A DNA stretch of 64,000 bases from Augochlora pura. Lineage: Eukaryota; Arthropoda; Insecta; Hymenoptera; Halictidae. Every line of letters starts with the position of its first letter. Position 1 is the first letter of the stretch. The notes beneath the pieces were generated by a model. The model was given only the letters and a program-made list of their open reading frames with translations. It was not told the DNA's origin and did no database searches. The DNA lies in contig NC_135781.1 of assembly GCF_028453695.1 (NCBI RefSeq), forward strand, positions 2,156,818-2,220,817. The letters are read 5' to 3'. Below, in pieces: positions 1-11,245 of this stretch. The position numbers and the translations under genes are program-made.

Positions 1-107
1 TTTTGATTTAGCGGAATATGCTCCTGGCACTGACGACTCGCTCCCATTACGGTCCCCGTGCTGCTCGTGCCCCGCCGATGTATACCCTACTGCTTGCCTC
101 CCCCTTT

Positions 108-276
108 CTCACGCTCTCTGTCTCTCTCTCTCTCTGGTCTCTCCTCTCTCTCTCTCCCTCTCTCTCGAATTCAGACTCTCTCTCGCTCTCTCGAAGTTTC
201 TCTCTTTATCTCTCTCTTTCTCTCAAAGTCTCTCTTACTCTCAAAGTCTCTCTCTCTCTCTCTCTCTCGGAATTAG
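108..276 (+). repeat. (CT)n-rich low-complexity tract
   Basis: About 170 bases of near-pure CT dinucleotides, broken by short islands such as GAATTCAGA and TCAAAGT that themselves recur. Translation gives only Leu/Ser peptides, so the open frames here are not genes. It is one of roughly two dozen GA/CT tracts in the window. Confidence 0.95.
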
Positions 277-339
277 TTTTTCCTCTAGCTATAGTATAAA
301 CCAGTGAAGCTAAACTTCATGCCACAAAATCAGAAGTGT

Positions 340-535
340 AGATAATTATAAAAATATTGTAATAATATTACTAAATGTTATAAAAATATTTGTTAAATAT
401 CATGAAAAGATTACAAAATAATATAAAAATATTATAACGATATTACAGAATACTATAAAAATATTATAAAGATATTACAGAATATTATAAAGGTATTACA
501 AAAATATCATCACCCTTATCATCATCATCATCATT
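340..535 (+). repeat. AT-rich ~32-bp tandem array ending in (ATC)n
   Basis: GATATTACAG recurs at 439 and 471, with a shorter variant at 492. Between the copies lie ATAAAAATATTATAA blocks, giving a ~32-bp unit that degenerates upstream. The array runs into a short ATC run at about 515-533. Confidence 0.75.
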
Positions 536-659
536 AAAACAACCCGTTCCACAGGAAATTTCCGACAAAAATTCCCCGCCGTTGATACAGCCATAAAAGT
601 ATTAACCACAAAAATACCCACGTATCCTAAATCGCAGGAATGGCATCGAAGATCGCCAA

Positions 660-1290
660 GAATGCACAGAAGCTGTGTACGATCTTCGAAAACCGGTCCC
701 GGCTATCTCGACGAATTTCAGATTGCGATCTCTAATCTGGATACCGGACGGATACGTAGAAAGAGCAGCACGCGTAGTGGAAGTATGCCGGGATAGTCGT
801 GTGCCAATACCGCGAGCCGTGGAAGCAACATCTCTGACGACAATCGGGAGTAAAGAGTATAGAGCCGCGTAGAGCGAAAAGAGAAGGAAACCGGTCGACT
901 ATCTCGATGACTCGGGGAATCGAGACCGCGCGCGTCGTGGAACGATCGAATAACTTACGCTGGATCAATGTTGCACGCGCGTTCCTCGGGTTGAAAGTAT
1001 ATGCGAATGGTAGCAGCGGCGCTGTTATAAAGATCAATATCTTGTTCGACGATCGGGGAACCGTCAAGAAACGCGAGGTTTAATGGGGGACCGGTTCGTT
1101 ATCTCGTCGACTTCGAAATTCAGATTGGTCTGTCCGAATAGTAGATAACAGTGCAGATAACTTCCGAGTTGATGACACGAAAGTATGCTATTACTGTTCG
1201 ATCGGGAAAAACCGGTGGTATTGGGGAATTAAGAGACAATTGATGGTGATCAAGTGGGGTTTAGAGAGATAAGTGCGGACCGGTTTTCAT
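660..1290 (+). repeat. Degenerate ~200-bp tandem repeat
   Basis: ACCGGT followed by a TATCTCG(A/T)(C/T)GA block recurs at about 692, 890 and 1090, spacings of 198 and 200 bases. A further ACCGGT lies at 1279. GATCGGG(G/A)-type blocks recur at 841, 1051 and 1200. Copies are heavily diverged, so this could be an old satellite or chance enrichment. Open frames on both strands here show no domain. Confidence 0.5.
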
Positions 1291-1299
1291 AAATGCGGG

Positions 1300-2640
1300 T
1301 ATAAGTTGTGCTGTAATGTTTAGCTACATTTAAACGAAGCGATGACGTCAAGATTAATACAATTATTAGTATTATGTAATTAACTATTATTATTATTATT
1401 TATCTATTTATATAGAGCTTTTATTTTTAACTTATTTAAACTAAATTTTACTCCCAAATTAGAAAAATACTAACTATACAATTTTTGCTATATTAACCAG
1501 ATAAACTATTACAAACACATTTTGTAATAAAACACTATTAACTGATACCATAGAAAAATATTTCTATATTATTTAAAAAAAATAGTTTTTACTCCGATAG
1601 CGAGTATTACATTAAAAACCGGAAGCAATGGTGTCACGTGATCCGACCATGTGATATCGCGGTCGTAGTAATATGTACTAATATCGAAATGATTATTCGG
1701 ACACCGAGCCGTTCACATGATTATGCGCATAACATTTGAATAGCACAGCGACCGCTGACATAGTTCCGGCACGCGCGCACTCTCTCGCCGATTTATTCGG
1801 CCGTGTACGCGAACTTTCGTACACCCATAAGAGACTTATGGGACCCCCTAACATATACACTTAAAAATCCAATATTTCTAAATAGATTTCAATCTAAATA
1901 AAGTCGTGTCTGGATCATTATTATTCCTAATAATAAATAATATATTTTTTAGTCACTATTAACAATAACAATTAAAAAACGTAAGACTGACGGATACATA
2001 AAAATTGTACGAAATCCCTTACATCTGTCAATACATAATTACAAAACAATAAACAATTTATATAAAGATTGTCATAAGCGTTAAATAATAATTATTAAAT
2101 ATACACTTAATAAAACAATGCTCTTTTAAACAAAAATTATTGCTTTCATCTTTAACATTAACAGAATATAAAATTATTCTATAATTAATATAAAATTTTG
2201 TTATTTATACCAGTGGTCGTAATATGGACGTAGGATATATTTACTCGTACCGAAAGGGTTAAAGGGCTTGTTCCGCGGTCGTCTGACGCCGCCATTACGC
2301 CGCAGCCCGGCTCGCATTATCCAACGGATAAGGTGTGTACGCCGCGGTGTGTATGGTTCCGTTTGTGCGCGCCCGAAGAGACAAGCACCGCGCCGACGGA
2401 ATGGTAATGTTTATCTGGGATAATTAGCGACTGCTGTTAAACACGCCGGAATAAGAATGGCCTTACACGCCGAGGCCGCAAGGCGAGGTGCCTCTCACCG
2501 AGGAGAGAATTAGCTGTTTCGCAGGTGACACACGGATGGGGGAAGCCTTCTCGTCGTCGATCCCCAAGCATAAATATTGTTCCTCCCGTCGGCTGTTGCG
2601 GCGAATTAATTACCGTCTTCTTGTGGTTTACTACTGAGTT
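1300..2640. other. Unique non-coding DNA, AT-rich with a GC-rich centre
   Basis: No open frame over 60 codons is present. Base composition switches from AT-rich (1320-1620) to mixed (1620-1850), AT-rich (1860-2220) and GC-rich (2260-2620). A lone CGAAAGGGTTAA motif sits at 2251-2262, matching the 3' end of the GCAAAGGGTTAA element family. No gene or element body is recognisable. Confidence 0.6.
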
Positions 2641-2794
2641 GAATTGTATATATAATTATTATAAATGATAATATATATTACTAAATTAAATAACAATATA
2701 TATATAATAAATTAAATGACGATACATATATAAATAATAAATAATTATAGTAAATATATATCGAAATACATATAGAGGAATTAATTTGTTATAT

Positions 2795-3075
2795 ACCATA
2801 CTATACAGTATACTATATACTGTACCATATTTTATGCTATGCTATATACTATGCTATACACTATACTGTATTCTATGCCATATACTGTATTATATTAGAA
2901 ACTGTACGATACTATATTGCATAATGTACTATACTGTACCACATGCTACACTATGATATATACTGCACTATACTATACTATGCTGTTTACTGTAGTATAT
3001 TAGAAACTTGTACCATACTATACTGTACCATATGCTGCACTATAATGTATACTGCACTATACTATACTATAGAAA
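2795..3075 (+). repeat. CTATA/TACTGTA array with ~105-bp higher-order repeat
   Basis: Short TATACTATA, TACTGTA and TATGCTA words are tandemly arranged. A longer block beginning TATTAGAAACT at 2893 recurs at 2998 (105 bases apart), showing duplication of a composite unit. Short related pieces reappear at 3830-3860 and 3905-3945. Confidence 0.85.
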
Positions 3076-3079
3076 GTTC

Positions 3080-4090
3080 ATAGACCACGACTTACGCAAA
3101 CTTTCTGTAGTTTACAGTATAAAAATTATTTACAAACATTCCCCTTCCGAAGAAAAAAAAATCGTACGTCAAGTATGCGAAAAGAACGCGACGTAGTATC
3201 GAGATAAATTGAAAGATGCAACCAGGATCGCGCCTCATCCGGAGGTCGCGATCAGAATGCGCGAATCGTCCGGGATCGGCGGAGACGCCGCGGATCCGGG
3301 GATATCCCGGCGAAAGGGGTATCACGCGGGCTCGCTCTCTCTTTCGCGCGACGCGCGGCGTGGCACGCGGAACCGTGAATCACGGTTCCGTGGCTGAATC
3401 GGGGCCGGAGGTGGAGCCTACGTCTCGTCCGCTTCCTCTTTTTCCCCGGGGAAGAATATTTTATGCAAACACGATGCTTCCCCTTCGCAAGAACCGATTT
3501 CCTCCTCCCCCACCCCCCCACTCCGCCCCGAAGCCGCGCGCTCTGCCGGCACGCCCGCTCGGACGGACAGGATTTAATCAAATTTTCGAAAACAACGAGT
3601 CCGCGTTCGCCTCTCGCTCGCCCGCTCGCCGCTGCGTCGGCTCCCGGGCCCGATAATTATTCGGCAAACCGTACACGCGGCTTGCCCACGGCCGCGGAGA
3701 CCGGTGCCGCCGCTACTGTTTTTCGTCCGGTCGAGATTAAACCGGGACTCGCTCGACCGACGTTTCTTCCCGAAATTTCGGCCCCCGTGTCCCGTGCATC
3801 GTCGGAGTAGGACTTACTTTGAGAAGCATTGACTGTACTATAGTGTATATTATAGGCGAATGCAATTATGTCAATTTTAGAATTTATATTATACACGATT
3901 TTGAGAGTATACTGTACTCTAGTCTGTACTCTATACTATACTATATGTAGTCACGTTAAGTTCAGATATTCATTCTTTTCATTTAGTTCTTAAATTCGGG
4001 TAGTCGGCAATAAAATCCAGACACGCCGGAACCACGAAAAAATAAGCGGGGCAGCGCGTGGCCTTGTAGGGCAGAGCTCCGCGTAATAAA
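3080..4090. other. GC-rich non-coding block
   Basis: CpG-rich DNA with overlapping open frames on both strands (up to 146 codons at 3216-3656). The peptides are Arg/Pro/Ser-rich without domains, as expected from GC-rich random sequence. I see no exon signature. Confidence 0.6.
3368..3390. repeat. 23-bp near-perfect palindrome
   Basis: CGGAACCGTGA and its exact complement TCACGGTTCCG flank a single central A. Arms of 11 perfect base pairs could extrude as a short hairpin or form a dyad binding site. No known factor is assigned. Confidence 0.9.
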
Positions 4091-4285
4091 CTAATTTGCC
4101 GGTGCCGTACGCGCGATTACGTATTCCGTGCCGGCGCAAATCCATGGGTCGAAGAGCCACCCCTGGCTCCCGGAAACTTTTAAACGCTTCTCGAGCCTGC
4201 CGGATCCACGCCGCCGCGGAATTCGGCTACTGGAAAAAGATCCCCGGCTACTTTCGCGAAACTTTCGTCGGGGATACCACAGCTC

Positions 4286-4309
4286 GCTCTCTCTCTCTCT
4301 CTCTCTCTT
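4286..4309 (+). repeat. (CT)n microsatellite
   Basis: Pure CT run of about 24 bases inside otherwise unique GC-rich DNA. It creates the Leu/Ser stretch in the open frame 4096-4602, which I do not consider a gene. Confidence 0.95.
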
Positions 4310-4612
4310 GCTCTCTCATTTGCATTTGCCACGGGAAAAAAAGAACGAGAAGACAATTTCGTTTTACAACGGTAACGCAGAGCTCGCTGTCTACGCGACA
4401 CGTTTTTCGCATTTTCCCGCGCGACACGGTGAACATTTTTAATTTGACGGCAGAAACGAAACGAATATCGTTCGTTAGCGCGCGGTGGAGGATGATATAT
4501 CGTTGTTCGAGTGGCCGAATAATTGCAGGTGTTGATGGTTTGAAGGCGGTATTAGGGTTTCAGGCGTGGAACGATGTTAAAGGGAAGTTGACTGTATTGT
4601 AAGCAGTTTCTT

Positions 4613-4886
4613 AATGATCATAGATCATGGGTCACAGATCACAAATAACAAATCATAGATCATGGATCATGGATCATGGATCATGGATCATGGATCATGG
4701 ATCATGGATCATCGATAATGGATCATGGATCATGGATCATGGATCATGGATCATGGATCATGGATCATGGATCATGGATCATCGATCATAGATCATAGAT
4801 CATAGATCATAGATCATAGATCATCGATCATAGATCATAGATCATAGATCATAGATCATAGATCATAGATCAAAGATCAAAGATTA
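4613..4886 (+). repeat. 7-bp GATCAT(G/A) tandem array
   Basis: About 38 copies of a 7-bp unit. The first half is mainly GATCATG and the second half mainly GATCATA, with occasional GATCATC variants, so the array has two homogenised domains. Every unit carries a GATC palindrome. Related units form the arrays at 56371 and 58699. Confidence 0.97.
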
Positions 4887-4899
4887 AATAATTTGCCTA

Positions 4900-6600
4900 C
4901 ATAAAAAATAATTCATCATTTTTAAATACTATTAATCTTTTTCCCAATACTAAATCAAAACTATAAATTTCCACCATAAATTACTAAAATCCACAGCCTA
5001 TTCATTACGATCTTTCAGTCACTAATTCCACCTTACATCTACATACATCAACGCAGCCAATTGCTCACCAACACACCGTCGTCACGAAAAAAAGAATGGT
5101 CGGCGCAGTTACAAATACCACGGTAGTCGCTCTCGTACCGTTGAACACGAACGATCGTTAGCATCTCGTTCCCGCACAATAATTCACGTTTCACCCGTTC
5201 ATCTGATAAGCGTAATTTCATTTCTCGTTTACTTAAGCCCGATACACCGGGAGCAGGTATAAATTAATTGGAACAGCACGCACGACACAACTACCCTCCG
5301 CGCACCGGTTCCCGCAATAGATATCAAAACACGCGTGGCGTTTCCTTCCGGGCGTCTCGCGATCCGTTCTCCATCGTCTAGACGTCGCGGCGACGCCGAC
5401 ATACCGCGGGGTCCCCGCGATATATCGGTCATTAATCACCGCTGAGTAATGAGTTTTATCTGCAAATAATTAGTATCGACGTATCGGGGCCGATGCATCA
5501 CCCTTTAATATAGCGTGTCAACCGTTCGCGTGCGCCGCGATCGACGCGATACCGTCGCGGCTTGTAAGGAACGCCTTTACGGGGCGGTCTTTGCTATAGG
5601 ATGGTCCTTCTTGGTTGTTCGCTCGGTGTATAGTTCTTGCAAGAATTCTGTCGCGACACCCTCGAGGAATTACGTCGTTAAACGACACAGTAATTTGCGA
5701 TTTTATGTGCCTGCATGTATATATATAAATGTTATAAATGTTATGTCAAGTTTAAAAATTATATTAAATATATGTTACAGTATATTATATGATTAAAGTT
5801 ACATTATATTATTGTATATATTATTACTATTATTATTAGACTTATATTATTCAAATTGAATTATGTTAGTAAATTTATTGTTACTGTTATTACTATAATT
5901 TTTATATTTTTCTTCTTCTTATTATTACACTTATATTAAACAAATTAAATTATATTATTTCATTTATTGCTACCATTACTATTATTGTTTCATTGAGGGA
6001 GAAAAAAAAGGAGGAGAGACGGCGAACGGATGCTTGCTCGTGCGGTGAAACTCGCGGCGCGCGAGAGAACCCCTCGGACAGAGGGGAGACACGAGCCTGC
6101 GGATGCACACCGTCGCGGCACTTCCAACGCTTACCGGTTTTGCACGCGCGCCGAGACCCTATAGTAAATTACCGGCCGGGGTAACTTTTGACTCGACTTC
6201 GACGGCAAAGGGAGCGTGACACGGTTTTTCCCGCCTCTCCCTCTCTCTCTCCCTCTCTCTCTCTTTTTATGTTTTTATTTTTGACCGCTCGGATGGCGAC
6301 CGGCTCTCACATGCGACACGCTCGCGCGTTAATCGATTGACCCCGTTTCCCGGTGAATAATTTGCGACCCGATGCGACGTCAAAGGTTAATTTATTAACA
6401 ACGAGGGGGGCTCTCCTTTGAACGAACGATTTCTCCGCGATCAAAGGCGACACACCGCCGCCACGCGACTCCGCTTCTCGTTCCGGATTCGTTTGCGCTC
6501 GATTCTTTGCTATGGTTCCCGGGAAAGTGATTTCCTGAGATCGAGGACGGTACGGTGTATACTTTATTTTTGTCCGGGTGAATAAATTATGTCGTTAGAT
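4900..6600. other. Unique non-coding DNA, alternating composition
   Basis: AT-rich at 4900-5050 and 5700-5990, GC-rich at 5080-5700 and 5990-6560. The largest frames (93 codons at 5515-5796, 63 at 5993-6184) have no recognisable domain. A (CT)n run lies at 6235-6265. Confidence 0.6.
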
Positions 6601-6619
6601 GACAGAATAAAGGAGGAAA

Positions 6620-7040
6620 GAGTGACGGCTAGAGCGAGAGAGAAAGAGAATCAGCTAGAGTGAGAGAGAAAGAGAATCAGCTAGAGCAAGACAGAAAGAG
6701 AGACAGCTAGAGCAAGAGAGAAAGAGAGACAGCTAGAGCAAGAGAGAAAGAGAGACAGCTAGAGCAAGAGAGAAAGAGAGAAAGGAAAATAGAGAGAGAA
6801 TGGACGACAGCTAGAGAAAGGAAGACAGGAAGAGAGAAAGAGAGAAAAAGACAAAAATAGAGCAAGAGAGGCGGCTAGAGCAAGAGAGAAAGAGAGACAG
6901 CTAGAGCAAGAGATAAAGAGAGAAAAAGAAAAGGAGACAGTTAGAGAAAGAAAGAAAAGAGGATTGAAGAATAAAATGACAAGAATAGAGCAAGAAAGAC
7001 AGTTAGAGCACGAAAAAGAAGGAGGGAGAGAGAAATATAG
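6620..7040 (+). repeat. 26-bp GA-rich minisatellite
   Basis: GCTAGAG occurs at 6628, 6654, 6680, 6706, 6732 and 6758, an exact 26-base period, with GAGAGAAAGAGA filler. Beyond 6790 the period decays into AGAGCAAGAGA-type purine sequence. The 106-codon reverse frame across it is a Leu/Ser/Phe translation of the repeat. Confidence 0.95.
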
Positions 7041-7452
7041 CAAGAGTTCGATCAGCAAGAGAGCGATCCACAAAAGCACCCCAATCTCCTAAGAAGTTAC
7101 CGTAATCTCGGCGCTCTTCAAGACCGCGATAAAAAGCAACGAACGCGACTACAAACGGCGGACGGATCGCCGCGGGAGCGGCGCGGAAAAACCGCGCTGG
7201 ACGCCGTTCAGTACGTAGTTCGAACGGGCGTATCGCCGTAAAGAGGGTTGCAGATGGCGTCATTGGGAGCTTTTTATTCGGTTGTCTCGCGTGTACGCGC
7301 TTTACGAGGCGTTTCCCGGGGAAAACCCGTGGCGCGGCAGACACGCCGTGTGTTGTACCACGTGTGTCGCTCTCGCGCGCGACCCGACCGACTTCCTCCC
7401 GTTCCCTGAAAATTTACGATCGCTTGATCGATACCTGCGGCTACACGAGGGT

Positions 7453-7453
<1 letters not shown>
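7040..7453. other. GC-rich non-coding block
   Basis: Short open frames occur on both strands (113 codons reverse at 7003-7344, 102 forward at 7282-7590). They overlap each other and run into flanking GA repeats. No domain or splice context supports a gene. Confidence 0.6.
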
Positions 7454-7495
<42 letters not shown>

Positions 7496-7496
7496 G
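7454..7496 (+). repeat. (GA)n microsatellite
   Basis: About 43 bases of GA with one GGGAG interruption. It encodes the Arg-Glu alternation in the short frames crossing it. The purine strand is the plus strand. Confidence 0.97.
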
Positions 7497-7499
7497 TAC

Positions 7500-8690
7500 C
7501 GCTCACAACTTTTCCTCCCGCGGCTGCGAACTTTCCCGCTGCGAGTCTATCGTCTCGTCGAAGTTGCCCCGGCAACTTGTATATATTTAAATTCACCGGC
7601 TGAAATGTACATTCTGACGGCGTAACACGGACGTATTACTATTCTATAAACGCGTCACGGCCGTGGAAAAGTCGAGCCTGCCGGGGACGGGCGTCCAGGC
7701 AAGGTTAGTTGGTTGGGTCTCTGCAAAAGTTGCTCGATTCTTCTCGTTTTTTTTTTCGTATTTTTGTTCTTGTATTATGCGGTAAGTTGTATTGTTAATT
7801 TATGTATATCGTGTGTTAATTTATTTATAAGTTGTTATTGAGGAGGAGGAGGGGTGAGAATAGATGGAGGTTGTTATTATTAATTTTAATTACGTGTCGG
7901 ATTTGTGATAGTTCAGCAAAGGGTTGAAAACGTTTTTTTCTTACAGCGAAACTAGTTTTGCTAGAGAATTTTGTTACTTTCTGCCCAAGCTCTCGCAGCT
8001 AATAAACCGATCCGTGTCCAGCCGGGCATCCCAGGCATCAGTTTATTATTCCTATACCCTTACCGACCGGAGTCAAGACGACGACGGGTCGCGCGCGCGA
8101 GGCACGGCAGACGGCGCAGCCACCTTTGACGACCGGGATTACGAGCCGAGGAGAGACAGATATCCAGTTAATTAAATCCGTCGGAGCGCGTGTCTCGCCG
8201 GGGTGTATCGGGCCGGGGTGCCGACACCCTTCCTGGGAGCGTCTTTGTTCCGGCGACCGAGTCCGACGAACGGAGCGTACACATCCGACCGGAAAGTAGC
8301 TGCAAAGAAAGAAAACGGCGACGGAAGGAGCGCGAGCTGGAGAAAGGCACAACAGAGAAGCGCCGGGGCTTGGAGCGGATCCTTTGAAAGGAACCGAAAG
8401 TTCGACCCCTACCTGTGATCCCGGGGACACGCGGCAGCCACTGCTGGGAGCCCTTCGTAATTGGGATTACCGTGGATAGACGAGAAACGGCACACACCGG
8501 CACACGGTATTTCTTCGGTCTCGGGGAGACCAAACGCGAGACAACCACGGTCGGTTGCGATAGCCGAAAAAGACAGGATGAGACTAGTCGCAAAATGATC
8601 GGGTGTCATCGGACACCGCTTCGAGACCTCCATTGACTTGCAGACTTATCTCTTAGCCGTTTATGGCATCGGTTGGTGACACAATTTTTT
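7500..8690. other. GC-rich block with many overlapping open frames
   Basis: Between 7924 and 8636 five to six frames of 65-141 codons are open at once on both strands, the longest at 8168-8593 reverse. This reflects low stop-codon density. None shows a domain, and no frame is favoured by an acceptor/donor pair. An untranslated exon cannot be excluded from sequence alone. Confidence 0.5.
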
Positions 8691-8711
8691 CTGCACCGTT
8701 CAATATGGAGA
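8691..8711 (+). repeat. 21-bp sequence shared with 23788-23808
   Basis: The block containing CACCGTTCAATATGGAGA occurs exactly at both places, preceded by similar AATT(T/A)TCTG sequence. It is too short to name but is unlikely by chance in 64 kb. It may be an edge of a degraded dispersed repeat. Confidence 0.75.
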
Positions 8712-9299
8712 ATGGATCATTGAGTGACATGATAATCTTTAGAGGCGTTAACAAAGGGTTAAAAAAAATATAAATATATAACAATACCTCAATAATAGAT
8801 AACAAATTATTGCTTGCCGTAACAATTGATCGACCGTTATTTCACAGGAATAAAAAGCCAATTTATACTATACCGCTTGATAAATTGTTAATAACTTTCA
8901 CAGATCTTTGCGAAGCGATACAAATTAATTTCCGAATTAATTTCTCCGTTTTCAAAAAGAAGAAGGAGAGGGGTTGAAGGTGGTATCACGACCAAGCGGG
9001 TAGAAAAATGGGGGGGAGCGGCGGACTAAGAGGGGAACAATATTCGTTCGATAAAAGCGAGTTTCCGTAGAGGGCAATAAAAGGAGCGGCGGCGGCGGCG
9101 GCGTCGCCCGTAAAACGTGCCGCTATATTTGTTTGCCGCGAGCGCTTTGTATTGTTTACGAGTCGCCGTGGCTCGCGGAGCCGAACCGGCGCGGAATTGT
9201 CGACGGGTACACGCCGGAGAGAACCAGCCGGGCTCCGTCTGGTGTTTCGTGCGCGAGCCGTGAAACGGACCGGAGAACGCACACCCCCGCCGCGTCCTC

Positions 9300-9321
9300 C
9301 TCTCTCTCTCTCTCTCTCTCT
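9300..9321 (+). repeat. (CT)n microsatellite
   Basis: Pure CT run of 22 bases in a GC-rich segment. Open frames on both strands (151 and 163 codons reverse) run through it and owe part of their length to the repeat. Confidence 0.95.
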
Positions 9322-9490
9322 TCGTGACTTCATTATGAAAAGATTCCCCGGGGAGGGCGGAAATAAAAAGGGGAACAACGGAGAACGATAGATGTATATC
9401 CGGGTTGTCGCGACGACGCGTCGAATTCTTCGTCGATTCACGGCGACGGAAATCTTGCAATTGTCTCTTACTGTACGAGTTAGTTATAAG

Positions 9491-9560
9491 TACAGTCAGT
9501 CCCATAAGTACCCTCATTGCTCATAAAAGAAATTTGATGAAATCAAGGGACACATGGTAT
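9491..9560 (+). mobile_element. Solo Tc1-like transposon terminus
   Basis: Starts with TA followed by CAGTCAGTCCCATAAGTA, which resembles the usual Tc1-family end (TA target, CAGT start, AAGTA at the inner edge). About 50 further bases may belong to the element. I found no opposite end within the next 2 kb and no transposase frame, so this is a relic or a recombined solo end. Confidence 0.55.
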
Positions 9561-10262
9561 AAAGTTTATTTATACCGAATTATAACAAAATTGATTTACT
9601 AATAACAAAAATATTTTGAGGATATAAATAATTCATAATTTATTTCGCTAATAATTGCTTCAACAATTAAGGTTAAGGATAATTTTGCATCAACTTTGAA
9701 CGCGTATAATATTTAAACAAAATAGTTTCCGCGCCTCGAAATTTAAATTTTTGGAGTCTCCGTAACAAAATCTACAGAAAAAACCGTGAAAAAGCGAAAA
9801 ATCTCTGGACCCCTAAAGTGAAGTATAACCTCGGTCGTTAAGGTTATGTCTCGCACGAATCACGTGACCGTCGACACGAATAAAATCACAAAAATTTCAC
9901 GTTCGACAGTTGAAGTTTCGGCTCGAAGTCCATCGTCGATTTTGTAATCGGTAATCGCGGTACACTTCCCAAATCATTAAAATGATCGCCACGTACCCCG
10001 GCCGTGCTTTGCCATCCGGGACACGTGCCCCGATTACGTTGCGTCCTAATTATCTTGATCCGTGGCCACGCGAACATCCGATTGTAGTTTACTCGGACGA
10101 GGAACGGCCGGACCCCCGCGCGCGCTATCGCTCGCAATTGGCCTCGGCCAACGACAAATTGGCTGACTGATGCGACGCCACTTGGAGAATAACGAGCGCC
10201 GCGGCCACGCCTATGTAATAATGTAAATGCGAACCGGTATACGCCGCAGATTTCGCGTATAA
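9560..10262. other. Unique non-coding DNA
   Basis: AT-rich to about 9780, then GC-rich. Frames of 62-83 codons at 9886-10170 overlap antisense to each other. No recognisable gene or element. Confidence 0.6.
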
Positions 10263-10265
10263 ATA

Positions 10266-10345
10266 TTAGGCTGGAAACTATGAAACGGGCGTTTTTGGAT
10301 AGCTTTTGCTCAGCTGCAGCGCCCGTTTCATAGTTTCCAACTTAA
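10266..10345 (+). mobile_element. 80-bp mariner-type MITE (copy A)
   Basis: Terminal inverted repeats TTAGGCTGGAAACTATGAAA and TTAAGTTGGAAACTATGAAA (right arm read on the minus strand) continue to CGGGCG on both sides, 26 bp with two mismatches. The ends are flanked by TA at 10264-10265 and 10346-10347, the mariner target duplication. Only 28 bases lie between the arms, so no transposase is encoded; the whole unit folds as one hairpin. A second copy lies at 55033-55114. Confidence 0.85.
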
Positions 10346-10349
10346 TATC

Positions 10350-10720
10350 AACTCTCTAATTTATCCCAAAATACATCTATAAACTCATAATTCGAATATC
10401 TCGATTAAAGCGAAACGAGTCTAAAACATCCTCGACGCCTGCTATCAGAAGCCAGCGGTTATCCGTGCCCGACATCCTCGCGATATTAATTCCGATCGTA
10501 CCACGGCCGGGCGCGCTCGTTCGCCGAACGCGGGCGAAGAGAAATGTCGGGGCTAAAGGGCAGGAGACGGCTAAAGGGAACGGGGAGGAGCAGCGGGGTG
10601 GTACCGGGAGGGGGATGGGCACCGCGAAGAAACGAGAGCTCGACGGGCAGGGAAACGTAGACCGAGACGGAGCCCGAGACCGTCCGCGGGGAGGAGGATG
10701 GTGGCGGTGGAGCGAGGGGG
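10350..10720. other. GC-rich non-coding block
   Basis: Two antisense-overlapping frames (131 codons reverse, 108 forward) cover 10377-10791. Their peptides are Pro/Ser- and Arg/Gly-rich and featureless, so I treat both as chance. Confidence 0.6.
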
Positions 10721-10723
10721 CCA

Positions 10724-10735
10724 GGGGGGGGGGGG
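10724..10735 (+). repeat. Poly-G tract (12)
   Basis: Run of 12 G after a purine-rich GGAGGAGG segment; a possible G-quadruplex former on the plus strand. Confidence 0.9.
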
Positions 10736-10799
10736 CAAGGAAAAGGGAGAACGAGTGCATCGTAGCGAGCATTAATGAGCGCTCTAATTAAAACACCGG

Positions 10800-11238
10800 C
10801 TAATGAGAATATATTAGAACGATGTTGCCCTGTTTTGCACGCACGTGGGGCTTCATGGAGTCCGGGTCTCTAGCCCGACGTGTCCCTTCTCCTCCTCTCT
10901 ACCCTTTCGCCGCAACCGCCTCACGGTTCCAGCAGGCCGTGGTTGGACCGCGTGGATCGATATGCGGCCCCGATGGAGGAAATCACTCGCCGCGGATCCC
11001 CGTAATGATTTTTATCGTGTGTCACCGGTAGTGCCGCTTAATGAGCAGGATTTCTTCACAATAGTGGCTCGCTCGCTCCCTCTCTGTCTGCCCTCGCGTC
11101 GCGTCGCCTCCCTCGTCCGCACGACCGAACCGGAATCTCGGCGGCGCGGAGGATTTCATTTTCAATGGGACGACCGATACTGATAGAATCCAGATACCAG
11201 AGCAAAGGGTTAGACTAAACAGACTGCTGTCGCGGAAG
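10800..11238. other. GC-rich non-coding block
   Basis: Frames at 10822-11031 and 10845-11183 overlap on one strand and have no domain. A GCAAAGGGTTAG motif at 11202-11213 matches the dispersed GCAAAGGGTTAA end. Confidence 0.6.
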
Positions 11239-11245
11239 TATTAGG

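Noticed and set aside
4613..4886. CRISPR-like array
   Set aside because: Units are 7 bp and contiguous with no spacers; the sequence is a eukaryotic simple repeat.
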